Assembly: GCA_023935145.1 (NCBI GenBank)
Contig: CM043704.1
Coordinates: forward strand, 92,896,873-92,960,872
Source: Bretschneidera sinensis
Lineage: Eukaryota > Streptophyta > Magnoliopsida > Brassicales > Akaniaceae
Length of the DNA: 64,000 nucleotides
Direction: 5' to 3'
Shown here one piece after another: positions 35,995 to 45,884 of this stretch (within the stretch, counting starts at the first letter, position 1; each line of letters begins with the position of its first letter). The notes below the pieces were generated by a model. The model had not been told where the DNA came from. It saw only the letters and a list, made by a program, of their open reading frames with translations, and ran no database searches. The translations under genes were made by a program, and so were the position numbers.

Positions 35995-36627
35995 TATATA
36001 TTGGAGCTTTCAACATACGCATGAGGTTCTTAAACACAACTTTTTTATGAAAAAAAGTACTTAGTTAGATAACGGCACGTTTTTCACTTCCTCCTCTAAG
36101 AAGAAGAAGAAACAGGTTCAGGTAGGACTTTTTCGTGAGAGGGAAATTTGATCTTGGATTCTCTTCAACTATGTATCAATAATAAAGAAGATTATCACAA
36201 AGTTTGCACAAAGTCTTACCATGAGAGTTTTCTATTGGAAATGTCATGGAGAGGTTATTGGTTTTAATTAGAAGAGTTTCTGTTTTCTTTTTCTATTTTT
36301 TTTTTAATTTCTCATATAGCAAACAAAAATACAGTCAATATTGTTTATTAGTGTATGTATATGGTTATTGAGAAACATCAATGCAAACTTCTTTGCTCTT
36401 ATTAGCTTAATTTATGGGAAAAAGTAGAGAAATGATAATTTTATATTTCGCATTTTTTGACGATTATGCTTTCATTTTATTTTACCTTCATTTTTTTCTT
36501 TCCATTCTTTAAATGTTTTGTATGTCTTGATGTTCTTTTACTAAGCTTAATCAATCTCTTTATGGAGCACTAATCATGGGTTAATTATCATATTAAAACT
36601 TTGTCCAAGAATATCCAAATGATCATA

Positions 36628-36748
36628 GGCACTGTTTGGGATTTTTGAGACTTACTTTAAGTCCAACTTAAATATAAAAAAAAATTTATCTTAATATGAA
36701 TCAATTTTTTGGTTTAAGTTGGACTTAAAACAAGTTCCAAACGATGCC
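36628..36748. mobile_element. Small foldback MITE downstream of the PIP gene
   Basis: A 121-bp block with inverted ends: left GGCACTGTTTGGGA against right-end reverse complement GGCATCGTTTGGAA. The inner arms TTTAAGTCCAACTTAAA also pair perfectly with the right side. This looks like a Tourist/PIF or hAT-derived MITE; no clear TSD was found, so the superfamily is open. Confidence 0.65.
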
Positions 36749-37060
36749 ACAATTAAACACCGACTTCCCTGAACGTTTTATATAAGTTAATCGTAATGAT
36801 ATGAAGGAGTTCCGTTAATTTAATTTTGGAAAAAAAGATAAAATATAGCAGTTGAATTAATAGTAAATTACCCAAAAAAGATTAGTAGCAAATTCCAAGG
36901 GTGTATATATAACTGGAAATATTAAATTAATTGCCTCAATGAAGGTGCAATTTCTGTAGTATTTTCTTTTAATATCCATTCTTGGTCATGATCTACATGC
37001 TGAGCTAGGTCCAAAATTTTGATAACTGCACAATCAATTAATTAATTAGCTACCTGCTTA

Positions 37061-37212
37061 GCTAGCAACTTCAATCTCCAAAATTCAACAAAGTTTTTGT
37101 TTATGAGGTAGTGATACTATAGACTCGATTTCATGAGCTAACAACTTTAATCTCCAAAATTCAACAAAGTGTTTGTTTATGAGGTAGTGATACTATAGGC
37201 TCGATTTCATGA
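37061..37212 (+). repeat. Tandem duplication, 76-bp unit, two copies
   Basis: 37061-37136 and 37137-37212 are near-identical (a few substitutions), both containing AATCTCCAAAATTCAACAAA and GAGGTAGTGATACTATAG. The unit is noncoding. No more copies follow. Confidence 0.85.
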
Positions 37213-37639
37213 GAGTTATCACGAAATCAGAAATGTCTACTAATAATTATAGAGAAATTGAATAACTTTGGAATTTAAATTTTTTGAAACAATTACTATT
37301 CAAATTTCTCGTGATTACTAATAAACTTTTTTAATCTTATAATAACTCCCACAAAACCAAATCCGTAAAATCACCATTTTTATTTATAAACTATTTAAAT
37401 CACGCATATTATATAGTTAATTAAGAGTCAAAAGTTGGGAGCTAAGTAGCTAGGTCGGTGTGTAAAATATTACAATTGTTTGCTTCACGTAAACATATAT
37501 ACGTTGGCGATTTGGAAAAAGAAAACGTTGTGTTCCCACGTACCCTCAAGCCGTGGAACATTGATGCCTTGTTTTATGCACATATAATATATAAACAGCG
37601 CTTGAAATTGGTAATTGAACGGCGTTGTGTCTTGTGCCG

Positions 37640-37852
37640 AAGATAATGCTTACAACAACTTGAGACATGCAAGTCAATTTATGCCTTTCATATGAGAACG
37701 AGATCAACCGAAAAGAGAAAGAGTCGAATATATTGCACATTTTAAGGTGGATCAAACTAAAATAGTATACGTAATTGTTTATTAGAGTTTATGTTTGTAG
37801 AAGGTAGTTGTTCCACATTGATTTTCATGCTCAATATTGCCTTTGGTCTAAA

Positions 37853-37883
<31 letters not shown>

Positions 37884-38200
37884 TGTGTGTGCGTGTCATT
37901 GTTTGTAGAAGGTAGTTGTCCCACATCTTGGTAATCTTTTCCGTCGCCTTCTGTCAGCCTTCAACTTGTTTGAAGGTTTGAAAAACGAACTCGGATGCAA
38001 GTTGTAGAGTTAGTTGGGTGTAAGGGATTCCGATTTCTTTCTCAAACCTCGTGCCGCCGGGCATGCCGGTGGCATTGTTGATGACTATATATTGGATAGC
38101 ACAACGTCTTTGTGTTGTGCTCGGTTAGCTAGCATGACCCAAGGCAACGAGACATGTAAGTTTGATGCCTTTATCATTATTGGAACCATAAGGTGACAAA
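37640..38200 (+). repeat. Diverged local duplication in intergenic DNA
   Basis: The stretch near 37625-37710 (GTTGTGTCTTGTGCC..., GAGACATGCAAGTC) and that near 38100-38180 (TTTGTGTTGTGCTC..., GAGACATGTAAGTT) share ordered motifs. GTTTGTAGAAGGTAGTTGT also occurs at about 37793 and 37903, next to a (TA)n run. Open frames here are short and unrecognised; I see no gene. Confidence 0.4.
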
Positions 38201-39393
38201 ATTCAACAAGAAAATTGGAATGTATAACATAGTTTAAATTGGGGTTTCACTCTTTTAGTAAGTTCATGTTTGTCCAACGTACTTGCAATATGATACCTCC
38301 CACATGTTTTAGTTTATTTAGGATATATTTTTTGTTTCTGTTTTTTATTTGGGTTTTTCTGTTTCAGATTTTATGTCCTAGGATTATATTATTTTTGGAG
38401 ATATGCACATAAAAGAGAGTATTTTTGGGACGTACATAATCTATATCTCTTAGATTTAATAGAACAACCACCTCATTTAAAACATTTTTTTAACTTACCA
38501 CAGGAAAAATTGAATTTTAAAATAATACCATTTTATACATTAATTTCTTGAAGAAATATACATTTGGAAAACTTTTTTTTTTTGTAGGAAATAAAATTTA
38601 TGTTATTTGATATTTGAGAAAATTTTGCTATATAGATAAATTTCTCAACGGTAACACGGGTACATCAAGAGAAGACGGCATAATTTGACATTTTTTTGAA
38701 AACTTTATTAGTAACTACCTTAAAATTTTTTTAATAAAACGTGGAAACTCCACTAATAATGCAGAGCGACAAAAATAAAAGTTCAAAATGTCCACGCAAT
38801 ATGGCACACTTCCATTCTTGTACGTGGTTAATTTGAATGGTAAAATTGGATGACCACAAATTTTTATACATGTTGAAAGGTCAGGAAGACAAATTATGAT
38901 TAAAAACATTAAAAAATGACACTAAAAAGACAAGCTATAAACGAGAATTTTTTATTTGAATCGAATCATGTAGCCAAGGTCAACATCAATCGTTTTATAT
39001 AGTGGGTTCTACCCATCGAATGGTTGATGTTGACCTCGATTCACAAGATTCGTCCAAGAAACCGAAACTTGAGGAAAATGATGAAGAACCCTTTGAGTTA
39101 TTATCCTGAACCGAAAAATTGAGTATTATTTAGTTTTAAAATTACAATAATGAAATGTTATGCTTTTTGATCAGTCAAATAACAGTTAACTAACGTACAA
39201 GCATCGGCAATGATGTTTTTAAAACGAACAATCAAATTATAAATAAAATAAATGGGATTTTATAGTTTTTAAGAACAAAGTGTAGGTTTAAAGCTCAAAA
39301 GGGTAAATTTGTTTGCTCATTATGCAAATTTGTCAATTTGTTCAAATGAACGATCAAGAGTGGTTGGCCGCATTGCGACAAGTTGACCTCAAG

Positions 39394-39710
39394 AGTAGGG
39401 TTGGCAAGCCGTGTCATGTTGGTCTACTGTTCATATAAAACAATCCATTATGATTTTGTGTCTTTTCACGTCGAATTTTTTTTTTTTTTCGTGTTAATTT
39501 TTCAAAATTGTACGCTGAGCATGGTTTAAGACTCGTATAACTACTGAGTTGTATGGATCATGATTCTTATAAGTATATATTGATATTTTTTTTCTTGTCA
39601 TGGATTTTAAAAGTTAGATCTATCACAATCCATTCACTTAAATCGTATTAAACATAACACGTCACGTGACAGTGTAAATCATATCAACACAACCTATTAT
39701 CACTCCTACT
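39394..39710. mobile_element. Small repeat element, family shared with 63.5 kb
   Basis: Ends are loosely inverted: AGTAGGGTTGGCAAGCCGTG at the left and a right end whose complement starts AGTAGGAGTGATAATAGG. The interior (GCTGAGCATGG, TATATATTGATATTTTTTTT) is recognisable in the repeat at 63536-64000 (GCTTAGCATGG, TATATATTGATTTTTTTTTT). No TSD was seen; probably a hAT-type nonautonomous element. Confidence 0.5.
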
Positions 39711-40517
39711 AAAGATTTTAACTCTCTTGAAGAGCTTTACAACTTTGCAAATATACTTTTCTCTCATGATCACTTATGACTTTAGAATTTTTAGTAAAAT
39801 GTCAATTCTCTTTAAAGGTGAGAGGTTCCATTAAAAGTTCAATTAGGTACTTTTAATTCCAAAACCCATAGTTTTAATTCCAATCTCATCCACTTGATCT
39901 CTTTGATTTTGAGTAGTGATTGGATCATGAGAAATTGATAAACAAAAATACTAGGAATAAAAATGTAAACACAAGTTAGTTTATTTAAATTTGAGATTAT
40001 AAGTTGAATGGAAAGAAGATTTGAGATTAAAAGTAAAATATAATGTAGAGTTTTATTTTTTGATTTTTGGAATTTGGATTTAAGACGTTAATAGAGACAC
40101 CATAATGGAATTTTGGAAAATTAAGGATGTTTTTAGTTGTGAAAAATGTTTTCTATTTCAATTTTTAAATTTCCTTAACACTTTCTTCAACAACTTATAT
40201 GTTTTTAATATAATTTAGAAAACAATACTTCTCTTTTAATTATAATATTGAAAAACTTGGAAACCCATTTTTTTTTCTTTTCAATATTATGTAAAAAAGA
40301 TAAGTATGTTTTTTTAAATTATATTAAGAATATCTAAATTGTTAAATAAAATGTTAAGAAAAATTAAAATGAAAACAACTAAATACATCTTAAAATTTCA
40401 CTTTGATGTCCTTATTACGCGAAATTAGAGGAAAAAAGAAGTAAGCAAGGGAAAGAGGGAGAGTAAAATAAGAATGAAAATTGCTTGTTTTCCAATTAAT
40501 AAATTAATATTGATCAC

Positions 40518-40915
40518 TTAGAGCAGGGAGTAGGATTGGAATCGATCAGAGCTATTATCGAGCTTGACTCGATCAAGATCGAGCTCAAGCTTGAAACTTA
40601 GGCTTGAATAACTTATTGAGTCGAGCTTGAATACTTTAATGTTCGATTTGAAAGGCTCTCAAACCGTTCGATAAAGTATTCTTGAGTTTGAGCTGAGTCG
40701 AACTCGAACCAATATATATTTAATATTTTTATTTATTAAAATTATAGTTCGAGCTCAAGCTCAAATGGGTAATCCAAGATTCATGGTCGAGCTCAAATAG
40801 ACTCGATTGTTATCGAACTCGAACTTAAATTCGAGCTCGAGTTTGAATCTATTCATTTAAACTCGAATCGATTTTGAATACTTTGATATTTGAATTCGAT
40901 TCGAATCTACCTCTA
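40518..40915. mobile_element. CGAGCT/TCGAA-rich repeat element
   Basis: Dense alternating motifs CGAGCT, TCGAACTCGA and GAGCTCAAG make the block self-complementary at many places. Its ends are loosely inverted (AGTAGGATTGGAATCGA at the left, complement of the right end GTAGATTCGAATCGA). This composition is familiar from nonautonomous DNA transposons in plants; superfamily and TSD were not resolved. Confidence 0.45.
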
Positions 40916-41204
40916 AGGGAAGACAGAGATTTCATTTGCAATAACTATTCTACTGAAAACAGTTATCCGTTTTGGTTTTCGAAAATAGAAAACTGTATCC
41001 AACATGTCTCACCGTTTTCAATATTCCATTCTCAGTCATTGTGGCTCAAATTATTCTACCAGTATCATATTTAAATCAACACCGTCTATCTCAATTTTCA
41101 CTTCAAAACAAATCTACCCAGATTATCTTGACTTTCATAGGGAAAGAAAAGTATGGTCTGCCTAGCTGTAATGATAACGCCAATTCTTGCAATTGAACTG
41201 AAAT

Positions 41205-41243
41205 TTCAAGAGGAAAAGGAAAACTGGATTGCGGATTGCCACC
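41205..41243 (+). repeat. 39-bp direct repeat, left copy (flank of the nested element)
   Basis: This 39-bp stretch (beginning TTCAAGAGGAAAAGG) recurs perfectly at 59407-59445, just beyond the 3' LTR of the outer gypsy element. It is far longer than an LTR-element TSD and does not abut either LTR (about 13 bp away on the left, 30 bp on the right). Confidence 0.9.
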
Positions 41244-41256
41244 GAAAAAGGTACAA

Positions 41257-42984
41257 GTAACTGTATTTGTAAAATAAGAGTAAAACAATAATTTAATTAA
41301 TATAATTTAAAATAAAATAAAATATATGTAAAATTTTTATTATTATTTAAATAAAACAATTTAAAAAAATATGAACGTTCAAAAGAAAAGAAAGAAAAAA
41401 AAAGTTTTTTTGTAAAAAAATATCATAAAAAACGTGGCAGAAGGCCAAATTGTATGCATGTATTACAAGTACAAAAAAAACGTGGAGCTTGTGAGAATGA
41501 AGGCTGCTGAGTCATAAGTTGAAACTGCGAAAATTCTTCACAAGTTATGTATATATAAAACGGTAATTAACCCTTATCAAATTTCGCTTGGTTTTTTTTA
41601 AATTATACTATTTTTTTTAAATATTTAGGGAAAAAAAAAAGAGTAGAAAGAGTAAAATTTTAAAGAGGTTTACAAATTTTTTTTATAGAGAGTCACGAGA
41701 AGCTATCAGAAAAACAGAAAGTAATACTATAATGTTTATTTTTTAATTTTTAGCATTCATGAAATTTTTCGGAATTCAAAGTGGGAATTTTCAAAGAGTG
41801 TAGTTAATGAAGAATTGAAGAAATAATTAGAAATTTATTATAAATATTATGTCAGGTGTTGACGATCAGCAACCAAGGGAAATTGCTGAGAGGGACGGGA
41901 AAGGCAATAAGGTGATCCACGGGTAGCTTTAAGTGCTACGTGGTGAGTTAGATTTATTTTAAATAATCTAAATAAAAATCAAATATCTAGTAATAATATT
42001 AAAATAAATTATTAACTTATGCTTTGGTGGTAGATAAAAATTAAATTGATAGGTATGATATAAATATTAAACATATAGAAAATTATTATGTGGAAAGAAA
42101 TATTATTAAAATAATGAGTTGATTTAATAATGATGACGATAGATAAAATTCTTGATGAGTTATGGCTAATAAATGGATGTGATATTTGAGGAGAAGAAAT
42201 TAATGAAATTTATCAAGTGGAAATTTAAGGAAAGACAGGATAGCTAAATTTAAATATTTTGAATTCATGTTGTTTTTATATTACTATTCATATGCATATT
42301 TCATATCATTGTTCATATGTATGTGCATTAAATAAAAGAATCAAAAGAACCGGGAGGGGGCCGATTTAATTGAAAAACCTTGACAGCCGGTATATGCTGG
42401 AAATAAATACTGTGACAGCCGGTATATGTTGGAAATAAAAGAACCGGGAAGGGACCGATCTAAGATAATAAAAACATGTTGACATGTGGGAAGATATTCC
42501 CATAATAATAATTCATGCATTGCATCTGTTTTTACATGTTGATATTTTTACTGAATGTTGTTGATGTTAATGCTTGTATTTGTAGATAAATGAGTCTCAC
42601 AAAGAGAGATAGTTACAATGAGAAAAAGACATATAAATATGATATGATAGAAATTATTTAAATGTTAGACTTTATCCAGTTATATGAGAGATAAATGATT
42701 AAATATTAAAGGGCTATTTATGCAATTTGAATATTTTTAGTAAATTTAATTCACTGAGAGTCAGACGAAATCATTTTCTATAAGCCACGTACGTGTCAAC
42801 ATCCTTAGATTAATGAGAAAATATAAAATAAAAATTTATTTGTAAATATTCATGCATTTTACGTTGTATATTATGTTTAAGTTAATATCAGAATGATATA
42901 AACGAAATTTTGTTAGTATTATTTTTATTATTGCATATATGTGTCGTCGTCTCGGGGGTGGCCAACCCGAGATGGGTCGTTACA
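41257..42984 (+). repeat. 5' LTR of the gypsy element
   Basis: It aligns along its length with 57563-59376. The left end is eroded: it reads AGTAACTGTATTTG where the other LTR begins TGTAATACCCGTATTTG. The right end GGGTCGTTACA is followed by the primer binding site. Relative to the 3' LTR it lacks about 75 bp near 42760. In the block around 41870-41930 roughly one base in ten differs from the partner (counted by eye), so the insertion is old. Confidence 0.88.
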
Positions 42985-43086
42985 ATTTTGGTATCAGATC
43001 ATTAGGTTTTAGGATTCTGTGGACTGCATGAGAACTTAAAAAGTGGAAGATCTAAATAAACTATATTTTAAATACAGAATCTGAGG

Positions 43087-44586
43087 ATGACACGTGGTTG
43101 TGCTAGAGCTAGAGGTAGAGTTCTGAATCAGAGGGGACGTGGTAGACCTCCAATTTTTAGGAGAATTGAAGCAGAGGGGGAAGTTGATTTTGTGGTTCCT
43201 GCGAGGGAACATATTGATAGTGCAGTTGGTACTTGTAGAGCTGGGAGAAAATCTGAGGTTAGGAAGGATGAATTAAGAAAAGCTCTTAATCGTGCTATAG
43301 AGAGAATGAATGCAGCTGAAGAAAGGGCTGATAATCTGCAGAGAAGATTAGAGGAAAGGGGTAGAAGAGAACCTGATGTGGTGAGACAAGAAGTTCACGA
43401 GAGAGAAGGTGTCTTTACACATAAGATGCAAGGTGATTGTTTTGTGAGATTTCTTAAGTTTAAGCCCTCAGTCTTTTAGAGGATCAGTAAATCCTATAGA
43501 AGCGAAGCAGTGGATCAGAAATGTTGAAAAATATTTTGAGGTCTTACCAGTGACAGATAGTTAGAAGGTTGCTTTTGCTTCATTTATGCTGGAAGGTGAG
43601 GCTTCTCAATGGTGGGAGAATATTTTGCCCAGGGTAAGTACACATGTAGAACAACCTTTAACTTGGAGTAAGTTTAAGGAGGAGTTCTTTGTGAAGTATT
43701 TCCCAGATACCTTTCGGGCACAACAATAGAGAGATTTTGTTCATCTAAGGTAGGGAAATTTATTGGTGGCTGAATATGGTAGTAGATTTATAGCCCTGTC
43801 AAGGTTTTTACCTGAATTAGTGAATATGAAAGAGAGAAAATGTAAGAGATTTTTTGATGGATTCCACTATGACGTTCGAACTAAACTCTTTTATATGGGC
43901 ATAAGAAATTATGTTGTACTGGTGGATAAAGCATTATAGATTGAGAAGGATTTGATTGAGTTAAGATGTAGGAGGGATTAATTGGAGAGGTCTAGATTTG
44001 ATGGACCTAGAAGTGATAGTAGTATTGGTGTACAGGGCGGGAGACCACCCCAGATGGGGCTTTTCTTGTCACCAGATGGAGGAAGTGGTAACCTGATGTA
44101 TGACCGAGAGGCAAGGGCATGTTTTAGATATAATCAGATGGGGTATCTGGCTCAAAATTGCCCTACGTAGATATGCTTTGTATGTGGTGGGGGAAGACAT
44201 GTTGCAGATTATCTCGCGGGAAAATCTGCTGATGTAAGTGTTAGAAGTGTTGAGAGAAAATCGGTGGAAAGAGATGGTAAATCAAGGAGTGTGCGGGGCA
44301 GAGGTTGAGGATTAGTAGTAGAGCAAGGATGTGACAACTAATTTTAGTCCAGAGATAACCAAGTCTATGCATTGACCCAACAGGATGCACAAGCCACTCC
44401 TTATGTTGTTATGGGTATGATATCTATCCTTAGTAAACCTGCTAGATTATTAATTGATCCTAATGCAACCTATTCTTTTCCATCTAATAATTATATGAAA
44501 TTTATTGATGCTACTGCTAGTCCTTTGATGTATGTGATTATTGTTAAGGTTCCTACTGGAGATTGGGTTATTATCAGGACAATCTG
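43087..44586 (+). pseudogene. Gypsy gag and protease start, broken
   Basis: Gag opens at ATG 43087 and stays open for 130 codons (arginine-rich start, then a coiled-coil-like KALNRAIERMNAAEERAD). After 43479 the reading hops between frames with many stops. A zinc knuckle is recognisable at 44120-44165 but damaged (CFRYNQMGYLAQNC, where the second Cys and the His of CCHC are Tyr). A protease-like segment follows (44372-44590; LLIDPNATYSF, where the catalytic DSG has become DPN). The copia insertion falls at 44585 in this protease region. Confidence 0.88.
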
Positions 44587-45829
44587 TTGACCCTCGCCCG
44601 TATTTTAATGATGGCAAAACACAATTGTTATTTAACTAACATGTTTAAACTAAGTTGTATTAAGGATCAAACACATTCAACCAAGGAACAAAGTGCAAAA
44701 ACTCGAACCAAATCAAGTATCAAGTGAAGACTGAAGATCTAGTATAGGTCTTAAGGTTTAGAACCAATGTAAGTCTCACTCATACATTGTATTAGCTTGT
44801 TCAATGGCTCAAACACAAAAGGTTTTTCTAAAACCATTATTTTTAAATGTTTTTAAAGAAAAACAGAAGAAAAACTGGGTTGGAAGACAACCCAGTCGAC
44901 TGGGTACATATACCAGTCGACTGGTATATGAGTCAGAAGGTACCCAGTCGACTGGATGAATTAACCCAGTCGACTGGTACTTTGACCAGTAATTTCCCAG
45001 TCGACTGGATGAATCAACTCAGTCGACTGGTAAAATGGACAGAAAGTCCCCAGTCGACTGGTATCATCTAGTCGACTGGATACCCAGAAGGTCTGAAAAC
45101 GTATATTTTTCAAGTGAACCCAGTCGACTGGTATCGCGACCCAGTCGACTGGTAGTTCAAAAATATGACCGTTGGACTCCAAATCTGAATGTTTTAAAGT
45201 AAATCTTTTTCAAATTAAAGTCCAAAACGGCCATATTAATTGATTGCTATATAAACCCATTCAGCAAAGTATTGAAAAACAAGAAGCATATATTCAAAAA
45301 GAGTTGATCTCATATAATCAAGTTTTTATACTCTTGAAACACAAAAAGCTTTGAAATAATCTTATTGAGCCATTTCTTCAAGCTTTACTTTGAAAGAGAG
45401 ACATTTCTGTTGTAATAAGCTTTCATTTGTTGTCTCTCTACCTTTTACTTTACACCATCTTTGTAAAGGGATTACTTCCGAGAGGAAGGGGAAACTTCCG
45501 AAAGGAAGGGGATTTTTCGGTTTAAGCAATTCCTGTAAATTGCTTGTGTATAGTTTGTGCAACACCCGGCTAAGTTGTGCGACTAAGTTTTCTTAGTGGA
45601 TTACTTCAAGGAGTTCCTTGAAGAGAGTGGACGTAAGGTCGGAACGAATCCGATATTGCCGAACCACTATAACTGTGTTTGCATCCTCTTTCCTTAAACT
45701 CTTTATTTACAGCTTTTTACTTGTATTAATTATTTGTTGCTTATCAGTTTTTATAAACTTGTATAAATTCCGCAAAAGTTTTTAAAAACCCAATTCACCC
45801 CCCCTCTTGGGTTGAAACCTCGAGCTACA
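44585..45829 (+). repeat. 5' LTR of the Sirevirus-type element
   Basis: Starts TGTTGACCC and ends GAGCTACA. It differs from the 3' LTR at roughly 18 positions plus one small indel by my reading, about 1.5%, so the insertion is far younger than the surrounding gypsy element. U3 carries ten copies of the CCAGTCGACTGG palindrome. A TATA box (CTATATAAAC) lies at 45247-45256. Confidence 0.95.
44892..45152 (+). promoter_or_regulatory. Palindrome array in the 5' LTR (10 copies of CCAGTCGACTGG)
   Basis: Ten copies of the 12-bp palindrome CCAGTCGACTGG (core GTCGAC), usually preceded by C and followed by T or A, irregularly spaced by about 12-60 bp; two copies have one changed base. The array ends about 95 bp before the TATA box. 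Palindromic repeats upstream of the core promoter are a known Sirevirus feature; this particular sequence I do not recognise from described elements. Each site is a symmetric CpG and could bind a dimeric factor. Confidence 0.9.
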
Positions 45830-45831
45830 AT

Positions 45832-45845
45832 TGGTATCAGAGCCT
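45832..45845 (+). promoter_or_regulatory. Primer binding site, initiator-Met tRNA
   Basis: TGGTATCAGAGCC directly follows the 5' LTR (two-base spacer) and matches the complement of the 3' end of plant initiator tRNA-Met, the usual copia primer. Confidence 0.9.
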
Positions 45846-45884
45846 CGTTCTCTTTATAAGGCTTAAATTCCTAGAGTTGATCCA

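Noticed and set aside
38014..38196. A 60-codon ORF as a possible peptide gene
   Set aside because: No signal peptide or known motif; it lies in a diverged local duplication.
41205..41243. The 39-bp repeat as the target-site duplication of the gypsy element
   Set aside because: LTR elements make 4-6 bp duplications next to the LTR; this repeat is longer and set apart from both LTR ends.
43087..43479. A stand-alone 130-aa arginine-rich gene
   Set aside because: It is the beginning of the outer element's gag, directly after the LTR and primer site.
44892..45152. CRISPR-like array in the LTR
   Set aside because: The repeats are short palindromes with irregular spacing in a plant retroelement; no CRISPR context.
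44847..45182. Open frames with repeated PVDW/STG/SRLD peptides on both strands
   Set aside because: They only translate the CCAGTCGACTGG palindromes in the LTR; the same peptides appear from both strands and in all arrays.
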